Part shown: piece after piece, positions 13,263 to 26,629 of the stretch
How positions within the stretch are numbered: the stretch's first letter is position 1
How the letters are laid out: every line of letters starts with the position of its first letter
Origin: Amaranthus tricolor
Lineage: Eukaryota > Streptophyta > Magnoliopsida > Caryophyllales > Amaranthaceae
Length of the DNA: 64,000 bases
Assembly: GCF_026212465.1 (NCBI RefSeq)
Contig: NC_080058.1
Span: 6,821,001-6,885,000, forward strand
Reading direction: 5' to 3'
Position numbers and translations under genes: made by a program
Notes under the pieces: generated by a model
Databases searched by the model: none
Told to the model about the DNA's origin: nothing
Seen by the model: the letters and a program-made list of their open reading frames with translations, nothing else

Positions 13263-16063
13263 GACAGATCTTCAAGGGTAAAATTGAAAACAATCTTTTT
13301 ATTAGACACTAACAAAGGTAAAATTGCATAAATCTGACCCCTTAAACTTTACTCTAGTTAAAAGTCAATTTATAGTGTTGGGGTAATATTATATAATGCA
13401 TTCTAGCTATTCTCACAATAAATATTGTTGAAAATAAAAATGTATTGGGTTGCATTGTTAGTCAAAAAAACAGTATACATCAATCTTATATTAAAATTTT
13501 AAAACATTGCCCATAATTTCTTCTTCCCTATTGTTTACTTTCCAATTCTCTAAACAAAAACCCATTCCTAAAATCACATTATAATTAGTATAACCAAATT
13601 AATACATAAGACAATATCAATAATGTAGTTGTGCAATACTGGATTTCACTGTGTATAGATAATGGAGACAAATTTTGAATTGATTAATACAGTAGGAATA
13701 CTATAGAGTATAGAAGTTGACAATATTGGTTTTGCACATCTAGGTGTAATTTTATACAATATTATATTTAATTCACCTCTAATCCTAATTAGATTGCAAT
13801 TAGGAAGTTCTAATTTTGAAAGTGATTTGTCTTAAATCGTTGTTAGTTAAGTAGAGCAATTTTGATACTTTACTCATTTCATCATCAAACAAGTTAATGC
13901 TTGTTTTGAGAATCGGGTTTTATTTTTATTGGAGTAAGTATCAGTTTTCTAGGTAAGGTCGATTCTTATCTAGACTTCTCCTTTCCTCAGCCTACTAACC
14001 AACAAAAAAATGTTAATACTGATAGGTTAGAGTTAATTTCACTCTAACTCGATCATTTTGTTGGACTTTAGAAATTTAGTTCAATTTAGTTTTTATTGAT
14101 AAAAATATGCTCATAATCTATTTTCACATTAAAGAGTAGTTTAATATTCTCTCTAAGATCAATTTTCTTCACTTGCATATTATTGCGATTATTCCATTGA
14201 TTACACTTTTCCTTACTAGTGTCCAATAATAATTGGCTATGTATGAGGTTTGATTTGGGAATTTAAAAGATATAATATTAGGAACAAATTAAAGGAAAAA
14301 GTTGAAGTTTGGAGGCGATAGGTAAAACCGAGTCGGCATACCTTCATATATAGAGCCAATATTTTTATGCACATTAATCTAGGGCAATTTAAGATTATTT
14401 ATTCCTTACCAAAAATCTAGCTAATAGTTAAGGTACTTATAATAGCGGATTAAAATGTATAAAGGGTCGATGTTGTTCGCAAAAAATATACAAAGATTAG
14501 ATTTTTTTTAGAAATAATCAATAATTGGGATTTCACAACATATAGCAAATATGTGAGATTATTCAGAAAAATTTTTCCAAAGTGATATCGTAAATGACTA
14601 TATCAGTATTTTCAAGCTAGATTGATCTAGTATTTTCAAGTAAGTTTTGGCCAGTAGACTTAATTCACATTAAAATAGTATTATATATGATTCTCAGTAT
14701 TATCTCCTTTCCTAATTAAATCCCTTAATTATACTCTTTAAATTTAAAGGTGTACAATATTTTTATGCGGACTAAATCTATATAAAGACTTTTATGTAGA
14801 ATTTATGGAATCAACTAAATTTATCAGAACGAAAGAAACACTACTTAATTTGTTTATAAATTACTAGAATTTATGGAATCAACTAATAATTTTTGTAATA
14901 ACACAAATATTTTTTAATTATAATGAGCTATATTAAAATGATCGATTAAATCATCTGTATTTCCAATTTAGGTGAACCTATGGTCATTCTTGTTATTATT
15001 ACCAATAAGAGTAAGCTAAGGTTGCACATTCGACCTAACCTCAAAGCCTCCAATTGGTTTATACATAAGTTTTATGTTCCCCTTGGTTTATAGATCATCA
15101 TAAAATCATTTTTAAAGTAGGATTAAGGTCGAGTTAAGTTACACAAGGTAAAAAAATATTTGATCAGATTAATTTTGAGCACTTCTAGTGAGAATAACCA
15201 TTTAATAATATTCTGATGATAATAGAATAAAATAAAATGCATTAAGAGCAACTAGAATAAATTTTGTGAATTCAATTTGATTTCATGTCAATTTCATAAC
15301 TCGTAAATTTATATATCAAACTAAACTAGCTAACATAAAATACATGTACTTAATTTAAAACTTGTTATTTCATCACATGTAATGTATGACCTCATTCATA
15401 ATGTCAATCAAAAGAATGCACATTGTACTATTTTGTTTATTTTTTACGTTTACAATCTTTTTAATTGGTTGAGAAAATAAGTAAATAAATTTTATTAGTC
15501 TATTAATTTAATAAAGGATTTCAAAAATGTTAAAAAGTCTTATAAAAAACAAAATAAGAAATTAATAAATCTCATATCAAAGTTAATCTCTAATTTCTAA
15601 TTGCAATATATAACATAAAATAAATTATCTCATAATTATTTTTATCAATTATCGTGCAAGATACCAAACATAAAGGGTCAAAACAAAAGTAATGATTATG
15701 GTTAGGATACATCATGATTTCCCCATATTTTTCACAGCCATAGATGTTACTAGACTGAGCCATCGCAACCTACTAAAGATCTCTAAAGCATTAAATAGCA
15801 TGATACTAAACCTATTAGATTTTACGATTATTCACCCAACCTTCTTCATTCATTAGTTAGTTAGAGAATCACTTGTTCATAAGAAACTGCAAAGTTACTC
15901 GTCGTACTATGAGATGTTTAAGCGTGACTAACAACAATGATTTCTTAGAATTGAATCTTTATTTTTCCTATTATCCACACATTTTGGAGTTTTATGTATG
16001 GCCTAGCTTGTAGGAGTGCATCATCATGATTCATACTTAAAAATTTTCATAAATTCATTAATA
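13263..16063. other. AT-rich intergenic DNA
   Basis: No gene, RNA or well-bounded repeat recognised over 2.8 kb. A near-exact short duplication (CTAGAATTTATGGAATCAAC) recurs at about 14795 and 14865. Confidence 0.55.
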
Positions 16064-16068
16064 TATAC

Positions 16069-16341
16069 TGTCAAGAAACCATCTCAACCAAAAGCTTAAG
16101 CTGATGGTTAAGGCTTCAGGATATGTTATATATTTTAATACACCCCTCCATACGAGAGCCCATTGGGCTAGGAGTGTGGATGCGCGCTTGCGCTGAATAT
16201 ATTCTACTTTAAATGAGGGTGGTTGAGATTTGAAAACGTGATCTCTTGTCACGCTGGCTTCTGATACTATGTCAAAGAACCATCTTAATCAAAAACTAAA
16301 ACTAATAGTTGAGGATTTAAGATATGTTATATACTCTAACA
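16069..16341 (-). mobile_element. Complete TRIM retrotransposon (273 bp)
   Basis: Terminal-repeat retrotransposon in miniature, read on the minus strand. 5' LTR 16341-16270 (72 bp, TGTTAGAG..TTGACA), then a tRNA-Met-type primer-binding site TAGTATCAGAAGCC (16269-16256), about 115 bp of non-coding interior, a purine tract GGAGGGG, and 3' LTR 16140-16069 (72 bp). The two LTRs are clearly related but diverged. Perfect 5-bp target duplications TATAC flank it at 16064-16068 and 16342-16346. There is no coding capacity, so it must have been mobilised in trans. The LTR start matches those at 46621 and 55061. Confidence 0.9.
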
Positions 16342-16346
16342 TATAC

Positions 16347-17154
16347 TCATCTGTATTCTTTTTTTGAGTTTGCATGATAAGTGTAAATTTTGTATGGAAG
16401 CTAGAGTAGCTTTGTATATGTACTCTAATAACATTGAATGTGAAATGTACGTGGCCTCTTTAGTTCATTTGAAGAAACTTATTGAGTAGTCTCTTTTTCC
16501 CACAACTTGTTCAACAATTACAATATATAAATCATATGAGACAAACTAAAATGAAAAATATCGCAAAACATGTAAGAAACGGGAAGTACGTGGTTTATTT
16601 CCATAAATACTAAATAGTTCGATTCAATTCAGTTCAATGATATTATTTATATTCTCATATATCTCACTAGCTATTCTTTCAATTTGGTTTCATCCAATTC
16701 AATTTACTTGTTATAGACTACATAGTTTTATTTAAAGAATAATAAGCTAGAGAATTTCTACAGACAACGGAAAGAAAAATTGTTAGACTTTGTTCGATTA
16801 AACTTATAGACATACTTCTTATTCAGTAAAATAAATTTGCTTAGTTAAAATAAGTTTAGTTTAGTTAAAAGAAGTTTAGTTTAGTAAAATTAATTACTTA
16901 TATTATCGATTCTAATTTTTTAGGATTGATACTTTGATATTTTTCAAGTCCATAATAAGACGACTTTAGTAAAATAACAATTTTGCAAAACACCATACTT
17001 CTAGAAAACAAGTCCTTACGCGGTGTCGGCCTTAACAAAAGGAAGAGTTTCCCCTCAAAGAGGAAAAAAGAAAGCATAATATTTTGCTAATTTTGCAAAT
17101 AAATCTTATTTGTAACTGCTTAAATAAATCTTATTTGTAAAAAAATCTTATCGG
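16347..17154. other. AT-rich intergenic DNA
   Basis: Short direct repeats of AAGTTTAGTTTAGT (16850-16885) and AAATAAATCTTATTTGTAA (17098-17140). No gene recognised. Confidence 0.6.
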
Positions 17155-17436
17155 ATAAGGAATCAGGAGTTTAGAAAGAAACTAGGGGTCGCCCTTACCT
17201 TTGCAAAGATGCGCAAAAATAGGTTGAGATGGTTTGAGCATGTGCGGAGAAAGACTTTTGACGCCCCTGTGAGAAGGATAGAAAGCATCATAGTAGAGGG
17301 TAAGAGAAGTCGAGGAAGACCTAGGAAAACTTGGAAGGAGCAATTAAAAATCAACTTGCATGAATTACACCTCTTTGAGGACCTGACCAGGGATAGAGGT
17401 AGTTGGAGGCGCCATATTCATGTTCTAGACTATTGA
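17155..17436 (+). pseudogene. RTE-clade LINE reverse transcriptase ORF, C-terminal fragment
   Basis: The frame is open from about 17158 and ends with TAG/TGA after HVLDY. Residues such as KNRLRWFEHVRR, APVRRIE, RGRPRKTW and DRGSWRRHIHV are the conserved tail that follows the RT domain in plant RTE-type non-LTR retrotransposons. The endonuclease and RT domains are absent, so this is a 5'-truncated insertion, as is usual for target-primed integration. The surviving frame has no stop or frameshift, suggesting a fairly young copy. The 3' UTR continues to 17826. Confidence 0.85.
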
Positions 17437-17826
17437 CCCTTTTAGCTTACCTGCTGGTGCTCTTGTTCTCTGGCTTTTTCATTATTAATTTATTTATTTA
17501 TTTTTCTTTATTTTTATTCATTTTTATTTTATTTTTATTTCTATTATTTTATTTTATTTTATTTTATTTTTATATTTATGCATTTTATTTATCTTTATTT
17601 AATATTAAACAATCACGTTTGGGTGATAAGATTCAGGCTTATAGAGTTAACGTCAGCTTCACTCAGTTTTATTCTTTGCAGGAAATACTCATGATCTTTC
17701 TTGAGTTGAGGGACTCATTGGTCGCGCTCTCCTATAAGGATATGAGTTGCCGTCGTCCTTCACTCTCCGTATCCTGCTCATAGTTTTATGGGCGGGATAC
17801 ACTAGATAAGATGATGATGATGACGA
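17437..17826 (+). mobile_element. RTE LINE 3' UTR and tail
   Basis: This follows the LINE ORF fragment directly. It contains a T-rich region (17470-17600), then CTTGAGTTGAGGGACTC, AAGGATATGAGTTGCCG, TAGTTTTATGGGCGGGATAC and a final GATGATGATGATGACGA. It anchors the dispersed tail copies elsewhere in the window to a LINE of the RTE type. Confidence 0.8.
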
Positions 17827-20800
17827 CTATATACTAAAGTCGTAAATAATCATACGGTCAAAAATACAAATATTCAACAATCAACAAATATTTATATTCA
17901 TTAATATCAAATAAGATATTCTATATGATATATAAAAAATATCAAATAAGATATTATTTAGAATTAATAAGCCAATAGTAATATTTGATTAGTTTATATT
18001 TGAATAATATAACAAATTTAAAGCAACAAATATAAGCTAAAGCACACATCTCTTAACCATAATTTTTATGCCCCTAACTAAATTGAGCATTTAGGCCTTA
18101 TTTATTTCACATAATATTTTTCAAATAATTTATTTTACTGAATTACCTTTACTTTTTATAATATTTTGTATCGATCAGATTTTACATAAATGAACTTACT
18201 TATTTTAATTAATTTTTAATTCAAACTTAATTAAAGTAAAAATTATTAAATTATCTTCCAAAAATAATGTGACAAATTTTATCCAAGAATAATGCTACAT
18301 GACACACAAAACATAGCTTATTGCAATACATGATATAATTGCCAACAAAGTAAGAGTTACAAGCACATGAAGAAAGATATAAATAAGTATGGGACTATAG
18401 AAACATCCAAAAGAACTACAATTTAATAAACTCTTTATTCAACTTTCTAATACTTTTTAATATGATTATAATCCAATAACTTTGATGCTTATCATAACTA
18501 TTATATTAAACTCTTTTGGCCTCCAATGATTATATATTCTTAATTTTCTACCTCCATTATGTATTATTAGTTGTCCCTTGTAGTCTTACTAGCTAGGCTT
18601 TTAATTTATATCATATACAATATATAAAATATAATATAGTGAAATTTCCCTTGTCAATCATTATAATATATTTGTCTTCTTATGGTGTGTATCGAGTAAG
18701 GTTATTCTCAAAGTTGAGAGTTTTACTGGCTGCAATTCCTTTTATATTTCATTCAAAATTCCTCAAATCTTATCACTTAATATAATTATTATGCGCGAAA
18801 TATAATAAGTATATATATGATGATGTTTTAATATAGAATTAATTAATCATAAAATTAAAATAAATTAATTAAATATTTAATTATAATTGAGACCCCATAA
18901 CTTGTTCATGATCATAAGCTCATGATTACATGAGCTGTGATTGATGAAGTCAAACCCTTTACCCCCCTTAATTCATGTTGATGATGATGCATGCTTTTCC
19001 CACTTTTTATGTTAATCATTTGTCGGCACGAGCAATTAATTTTTGTAATTTTTAATCCAAATTACTTATATATATATATATATATTAATTTAGTTAATTA
19101 TCTAGCGTTAATTATTAATTAGTAATTACTAAATGTAAAGTATAATTAAACAATATAATATTTTTGTAGCTCTCAAAGGTTGACGACTTACATTAAAGGG
19201 AAGTGAATGTCTGCCTTCTAATGACAAAGTCCAAAGAAGGACCAAATTATAGGAGTATTAATGTTTAGGGAATCTAGATGATTATGATATTTATTATTTG
19301 TTTAATTTTGAAAGAAAAAATATAAGAAAAAGAAAAATTAATAAATTATGGTGATGTTCCTCACCGCGTTACAAGCTGGTTACTACTTTGCATGATTAAT
19401 GATGCAATTAACTTATTAATTTGATTCTAATGTCTATATAATGGCATGATGACAAAAAAGTTAATTTGATTCTATGCAGAGAACTACGTATTGTTTCGGT
19501 CAGAATAAATATCACTTTTATTTCTATGTTAAATTCGATGTTTACTTCAAACTTGCTTTTCTTCAACCTACCTTATAATAAAAACTAAATTTGATTGTAA
19601 TTTAATTTGGAAAGTGCTGCTCAAGATTTACACCATTGTCTCATTGGTTTTGAGTTTTGAATTAAATTTTATATCTTTTAAGGTAATAAAACTTTGATCA
19701 TAAAAAAGTTTTTTATTTACAAATTTTATTACCGTTTAATATCACATCTTCCAATGATAATGCATTGAAATGAAAATTATGAAAAAAATAATTAGATAAT
19801 GAAGTTGGACAAACATAACCATCAAGATAGCAAAAGATTTTTTAACTAAACTTACACTAATTTTTATTTTTATTACTACCGTTTAATACGACCTACCAAA
19901 TAAGGTTCAATACAAACAATTAAGTTAATTAACAATTGCTGAGCTACAAACTCACTCAATTAAGTTAATTAACAATAGCTGAGCTACAAACTCACTTGGG
20001 GGCATTCATATTACCGGATATAATTTAATTCAAAATACAAAAATTAAATATAGATTCTAAACTTTGAATTATATAATCATTAATTATATCACCTTATATA
20101 ACACATGAAAGTGAAAATCTGAACTTTATCACAAGGTAGAAGAAAAAAATATAACAACTACACCAATTCTTTTTATTTTCACATTATTGTTATTAATTGA
20201 TATGTTTCTCTTAATTTATACCATTTTGTATTTTAGTTTGTGTCACTAATTTTGCACTCTTTGTTTGATAATAGTCTCATACTCTTTCTTTTATCTCATC
20301 CACAATTTTAATTACTATCTTAACCATTAATTTATATTTATCATTTTTTTGTCTTATTTTCCAACTCAATTTTATTTTTCACTAAATTTTATGTATTTTA
20401 CAATTTGTGCAAAATAAAAGGGACAGAGGGACTAGAATTGAGTGTACAACGGATAATTAATATGAAAGGTTACCAATATCTTTCTATTGGCTTTTGATTT
20501 TTGTTCAACAATTTATATGTCAAACAAACAGTTAATGTTTACGAGAATTGTAGGTTAGACTACAGGTATTTAAGGTCTATTTCTTTTTTTTTTGCGATCA
20601 AGATTTAATTTTCACCGTTTGATAGGAAAAATAATACCTTCTTCGCTTGCCTGTAAAGATTTTTTAGCCTACTATAAATATAAAACAAAAAATTATAAAT
20701 GTCTACATTGTGTTTAATACATCATACAATCTGATAAATAGACTGTAAAATTCCACTTATCATTCTCATAATCATATGTCATATGAAATAATTTTTACCA

Positions 20801-21290
20801 AAATTAACATTAATTTATTTTTTAATATATAAGTAATATATTACAATTAAATATGTTAGGATAATTGATTCTCCTTGGAGGACCTTTAACTCGATGGACC
20901 ATGAAGGCCTTGATTCTCCTTCTCTTAGATTATATGTTCCATGAAAACAAACCTCAATCCTTTCTTGTAATCCAAATCAAGTCGTACCACTACAAGAGAC
21001 AAACTCAAAAAAAAACAATTGACATTTTCATGCAACATCCTTATAAACAGTTCTGACTTGATTTGTTCGATTCATCGATTGTAATAGCCAAAAATAGTGG
21101 TTGGTCTAATAAGTCAAAAGACTCCCTTAATTCATTATTATCCATTCATTTGAATTTTTATACTATTTATCCATCACTTTGAATCTGTATTTTCTTTTTA
21201 ATTTATAAGTTAAAATATAGTTAAGTGAGATCTTATTTGACTTATCACAATCAATATACATTTTATTGTCAATTTTTTATAATTTTTGAT
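17827..21290. other. AT-rich intergenic DNA
   Basis: No gene recognised. About 20200-20437 ends in GGGACAGAGGGACTA and may be a Stowaway-like MITE missing a clear left end. 21130-21280 contains phrases of the TA-flanked MITE family (TTAAGTGAGATCTTATTTGAC) without good ends. Confidence 0.5.
19917..19996. repeat. 40-bp tandem duplication
   Basis: Two copies of a 40-bp unit beginning CAATTAAGTTAATTAACAAT, differing by one base (T/A) before GCTGAGCTACAAACTCACT. Recent by its near-identity. Confidence 0.95.
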
Positions 21291-21574
21291 GGGAAAAGTT
21301 GTCGTGAATCATACAAACTTTTTTTGAGTTCCTAACGATTATACTAACTTTTGATTAACCATGAATAATATCAACTTAGGGGTATTTTTTCTAAAATAAT
21401 ACGAACTTTTATCTAACCATTAATTTACCTTTGTTTTTTTGTCAAATACCCTACTATAAACAGAATTTAGTATTATTCTAGGCAAAAACCCCTCTTTTTA
21501 TTCATGGTTATTTAATAGTTAGTATTATTGTAAGGAAATCAGTAAAAGTTTGTATTATTCACGACAAATTTTCC
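21291..21574. mobile_element. TIR MITE (Mutator-like ends)
   Basis: Ends GGGAAAAGTTGTCGTGAATC and, inverted, GGAAAATTTGTCGTGAATAA extend into matching (A/T)TACAAACTTTT, giving a TIR near 35 bp. The interior carries inverted phrases AACCATGAATAA and TTATTCATGGTT. The target duplication is not clear. Confidence 0.65.
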
Positions 21575-22245
21575 ATTTAAATTTTACTTGAATAAATATT
21601 AGAATTTAATATATCCATCAATAATCGTGTAAAAATAAAATACGACAATAATAGTGAATAAGAAAAACTCATTGATTTCTATCTAAAAAAAAAAAACTCA
21701 TCGATTTCATCACGTTTTTTCCCTATAGAAAAAGATAGACCTATAATTATAAGAGTTTAGAAGGCTTAAGTCAACTTTAGTAGAAGTATCCAATACTATG
21801 ACACGAAGCCTAATTTACCAACAATATTGTAGGTAATAATAATAAGTACCATATTTTTGTGACTCTTTCACGCTTTCAAATCCATGGTCAACATACTCAA
21901 CAACGAAATTTTAACATTTTCATTATTTTTTCAAAAATTTATATTTAAAAAAATTGTACAAGTATAAAAACATTAATTCTAAAACTCACTTAACACGTAA
22001 AAAGTACTATAATTGAGTGAGAATTAATTATTAAATTATTCATGTAATTTCATTTTCAATATGGATTTTCTAACAAGAGCTTGAAGAAAAAATAATTTTG
22101 TTTTGTCATAATCTCAACTCTTAATTCAATGGGTGTGAATCACATTGGCAAGATATAAATTCATTCCACAACTAATTAACAATATATTAAGTAACCTATT
22201 TCTCACTTTATTATGTTTTATGGTAGGTATCCTCTTAACATCTTT
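21575..22245. other. AT-rich intergenic DNA
   Basis: No feature recognised. Confidence 0.6.
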
Positions 22246-22373
22246 TCATCATCATTGTATTCAGTGTATCCCGTCCATAAAAAATATGATTAGGCCAGGA
22301 GACAGAAGAAAAACGGCAACTCACCCATAAAAGAGAATGTGGCTAAAAAATTTTTCGGCTCGAGAAAAAACTT
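22246..22373 (-). mobile_element. RTE LINE 3'-tail copy
   Basis: On the minus strand: TTTTTCTCGAGCCGAAAAA, CTCTTTTATGGGTGAGTTGCC, TTATGGACGGGATACACTG and ATGATGATGA. Same phrase order as the other tails; no coding part. Confidence 0.6.
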
Positions 22374-22993
22374 AAAAAAAAGAGATTCCTATAATAAAAA
22401 GGACTTAGTGAAATCCGCGAGCTGGCATCTTCTAAGGCAAGCAAATTGGTCCTTTTGATGCACACTGTTAGAAAATGGAGGATAAAGAGGATGGGTTTTA
22501 TTTATTCAACAACTCATATGAGGTTGTATTTATTAGCAAAATTCTTATTTGATGGGAAGTTGAGTAGTATCATGTGTACTTTGCTTAATAAATAGTTGTT
22601 CATACATTAAAATAGACTATACTAAATGTCATAAATCATTGTAAGATAAATAAATTTGAAATTTGTTTTAAGTAAACCTAAATGGGTCACCGTCAAAAGT
22701 CATTCAAAAGATAAATAATAGGCGCGTGATCAATGTTAAAATTGAGATCTAAATTGTGAAGAAATTTTACAAATCTATGATTCAAAGTATATCAATTGAG
22801 CTGAATCGATCATAGTAACGTGCCAATGCAAAATTGCCATAGAATCGAAACAATATATCTGTCAAAATCGGTGGAATTGTGATTTTACAAAGATTTATCC
22901 CATCATACTTGATGCTTAATTTAGCGTTATCAACTTTTACATTTTTGTCACTTACAGGCATTCTTCATAGTAGCAGTTTGTCTTCTTCTATTA
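22374..22993. other. AT-rich intergenic DNA
   Basis: No gene recognised. Confidence 0.6.
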
Positions 22994-23360
22994 AGGGCTC
23001 ACTTGGATTGATGGTAAATATTTAAGGGGTAAATAAAAATCAAAATAAAATAACAAAGTTAGTTAGATAGATAATTAAAGTAATTTTATTGTTAGAAAGA
23101 TCGAAGAATTGGTATGAAAAATGGATTAAATGGTAATTAGTACTATCATTTTGGGTATAAATTTACCTCAGGGGAGTGTGGGGATACTCTTTTCTTCCAA
23201 ATGAGGAAAATCATTTTTTTTATTTGTTTTTTTAGTTTATTCTTATTCTACCTACTTCACAATTATTTCAATTACTTCATTTGCAACTCTAATTACCTTT
23301 GTTACATTAGTTTAACTTTTTTTTATCCTCCTAATAGTTACTCTCAATCCAAACGAGGCA
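22994..23360. mobile_element. TIR MITE, PIF/Harbinger-like
   Basis: Left GGGCTCACTTGGATTGATGG and right end CTCAATCCAAACGAGGCA are inverted versions of each other. Three-base TTA/TAA flanks fit a Tourist-type insertion. The TTGGATT core in the TIR is common in such elements. The 82-codon ORF inside is low-complexity and not a gene. Confidence 0.6.
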
Positions 23361-23363
23361 TAA

Positions 23364-24185
23364 ATGTAATTTATTTCTTCATCTCTTTTCTTTTAGTTTT
23401 TCTTCCTATACTTCCTTTTCCCATTAAAAGGTATTTTCGAAATTATTAATCAAGATTTCAAAATATGATTTATTATTGTTTGTGTTTTCTTCCCTAATTC
23501 ATCTTTTATTGCTTTAAAACTTTTACTTTTGAGTATTTTAAAACTTGTAGTTGGACTTAAGTAGAATTTTATTATATTGCTTTTAGTGCAAGGATTTAAA
23601 TGATGAAGTTACTACATAGACAATTGTATTCATAATTTTCAATAATATGCACTTGATATATTTACCTTGAACATATTTTACGAATAATGTCACTTTTTGA
23701 TGAAAAGAGATGAAATTGACATTGAGCTATGCCTATAACTAAGAAATACATACTCTATGATGTAATAAATCATTATTACAAAATAAAAAAACTCATTATA
23801 AATGAGTTTAAGTGTTTTTCTTTACGTTGAAAGTGCATTAACAATAAATACATTCACCTATAATAACTATAATCAACAACAATTGTATAATCGATCGATT
23901 ATACGATTTAGTTTAATTATGCTTCTGATTCAAAGTAGAATTTGGATTCTGAGAGTTTGTCAATGACCCCTATTTTAATGAAATAGTGGAATGTGAGACT
24001 CCAAATGGCATGTTGCAGTTAACTAAAATAAACTGGATTATATGAAGATGAATCAAAATGATTAGTCTTACGTTTAGACAAAAATTATTTTGTTTTTATA
24101 CTTCTAATTTTGAAAGAAGTCAACTTACCTTTAGAAAAAAATTATTTTTTTGAGTTAAATTTCGTTTTAGTAAACTAAACAAATA
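23364..24185. other. AT-rich intergenic DNA
   Basis: No gene recognised. Confidence 0.6.
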
Positions 24186-24472
24186 CTTTTTGTAACACCC
24201 TGAGATTTTAATGACGTAATTATTTAATATTTTAATAGTTTTTAAAGATTTTACAATTATTATTTAATTATTTCCGAATTAGTTTTAATAAATTTCTTTC
24301 ATATACGGATTTAAATGTCGACTTATATATATATTAAAAATATAGTTACGACTTCTCCAATAAAGAGGTTTGAATCGAAATGATTATTTATTAGAATGTG
24401 TGAGCCCTCGAAGGTGAGTCTCTTAGTTAGGTCTCGTAAGAAAACAAATCGAGATGAAAAATAAATAAATAA

Positions 24473-24477
<5 letters not shown>

Positions 24478-24509
<32 letters not shown>

Positions 24510-24532
24510 GTAATAATAATCATAATAATAGA
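24478..24532. repeat. (TAA)n microsatellite in the solo LTR
   Basis: About 15 TAA units with a few interruptions, just upstream of the LTR TATA box. Confidence 0.9.
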
Positions 24533-24539
24533 AATAACG

Positions 24540-24620
24540 AGTATAAAAACGTTGAAACCCTAAACACTCAAGAGGGAGCCGTCACTTCTTTCCTTCTTCT
24601 CCTCCTTCTTTCTCTTCTTC
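24540..24620 (+). promoter_or_regulatory. Core promoter within the solo LTR
   Basis: GAGTATAAAAACG is followed about 20-30 bp downstream by GAAACCCTAAACAC and then a TTCTTCTCC-type pyrimidine tract. This is the usual U3/R layout of plant LTRs. Activity is unknown. Confidence 0.5.
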
Positions 24621-26315
24621 TTCCTTCCTCCCTCACTCCTGCATTTTCCCCCTTCCCACACAGCAGCCCGACAGCCACGAGGACACCAGCAACCCCTTTT
24701 CTCCCCTGCGCCACCAGTGAACGACCAGCAGCAGCCCGCCTTCTCCTTCCCGCAAGCAGCAGCAGCAAGGCTGCGTTCTCCTCTGACCAGCAGCTGCGTT
24801 TTCTTCTCGCCACCGCAGCACACTCCCTCCTCCCTCGCTGTGGCTGGCCGGCAGCAGACCCACGAACAACCGCCAATTGCTGTTCGATTTAAGGCCCTCT
24901 CCAGCCCTTCTTGGCTTTCGTGCACCACCACCAGGACCTTCATCCTCCTCTTCACCATTCTTACTAGTTTTAATCTTTGTAAGCATCTCACTTTCCAATT
25001 GATTAATTTACTAATTTTAATTAGAATCTACCATGTTCATGAGTTGTGTGTTGATTGTGTATTGTATTAGCCTCATTGAATTCTAGTATGGGTAGTAGTT
25101 AAAAGAATTGTCATTGAAATGAAATGATTAGGGTTTTATTTAGAGATGTGATTACTAGTAGTGTGTGTGTGTGTGTTTGTATGCTACTTTGGTGATGTGA
25201 TGATTTATTCAATAATCTTATAAGTAGTTGAGACTTTGTTGATTATCGTGGTGGCAATTAGTAATGTTTTGATTACAATTGACTATAAAAATGGTTTTGG
25301 TTGTTAATTGGAAGTAGGAGTTGCTAATTGTTATTGATTTAATTGTAGAGAATTACTACTACCTTATTAGGTTGTTATTGATGTTGTAAATACGTAATTT
25401 CAATAAGTCATGAGCATAGTGTCTAACTTATTGTTGAGAGTTGCTAAAGTTACTAGTTATGATGTCGTGATTGTAGTTCTTCCTAACCTTGAAGAATATA
25501 ATGGATGATATTGCGATGTGATAAACTTAAGATTCGTCATTGTCGTCATATTAGCACTACATGAACATCGCAAGATTTAAGTGTGAATTGATATGTTATC
25601 CTAAAGTAACGTGGATCGCTATAACTCAAGTTGATTAATGTAAAGAAACTATTCACACATACTTCTACTTTAAATTGATGGAAAGACTTATGTTGTATTG
25701 AGTTAATAATTTTTGACTTGTATTGAATGGGTTGTGTGCGTGCTAGAGTAATCGGAAACTCATGTTGAATGGGTGATAGCGGTTAAATTGGTATTTAGTT
25801 TGGTATGTCAAAGTAGTTAAGGGAACTTAATAGTTCTACTCATAACTTATATAGGTGCCTATTACGTAAGAGGAAAGTAGAGCCTTAGTTGGGTGATTTT
25901 GTGACTTTTGATCGTGCGGTGACGCTTACAGGTACGTACACGCAGTAACTAACCCTTATACGCAATTTGCTTTAAGACATTATTGTTTATTGTGATAATA
26001 TACATTGCATTGAAACTATGAGATACTATTGAGTACACTTTACATGAAGAGCTATCGACTATGAAATCCTTGCGCTTAGAATAGTTTAGAGAATGAGAGT
26101 TAATAGAGGGCGAGAACTACCCCTTATTTATTTAAGAATTAGATTATGCCTAATTGGAGTTAGAATGACTCCTTTATAGGTGAATTTCATATTCTATTGA
26201 GTGGCTCAGTGGGTTTTAGCGCGCTGCTATCCCAGGGCGCTCATTAATAGTTGAGAGTGGAAGTTATTCCCATCTGATAAGGTACTATATTATGATTAGC
26301 TGGCGTGACTTAAGT

Positions 26316-26610
26316 GGATTATGTCCGGTTGTTTTATTAGTCCCCTAGGTGAGGTTCGACGGGACCACCGTAAGGGGGGTATGAGCATGCTTGGGTCATT
26401 GGGCGCCGGGAGGCCGATAACGCCCCTTGATCGAGGTGTTACCATGCGGGCCTTGCAAACCCCAATATGGTGGCCTCTTCACTGGTTTAGTACCCCAGTG
26501 TGTTAGGTTTAGCCCGAAGGTGGGACCCGAGAGGGTCAGCTGGAGGGGGCATGAGCTCATACTTTGCCATTGGGCGCCGGGAGGCCGATAACGCCCTTTG
26601 GAGTGTCACT
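26316..26610. repeat. Diverged tandem duplication, period about 170 bp, inside the solo LTR
   Basis: CATTGGGCGCCGGGAGGCCG followed by ATAACGCCC occurs at about 26397 and 26568. Each copy is preceded by a related GGGACC..GGGGG(T/C)ATGAGC phrase. Far more GC-rich than its surroundings. Confidence 0.8.
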
Positions 26611-26629
26611 ATTCCAGGAAGTAGAGAAA

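Noticed and set aside
16058..16252. 64-codon minus-strand ORF
   Set aside because: It lies within the TRIM at 16069-16341.
24560..25070. Several overlapping ORFs on both strands (102-143 codons)
   Set aside because: They lie in the GC-rich leader of the solo LTR, overlap in multiple frames and have no recognisable domain.
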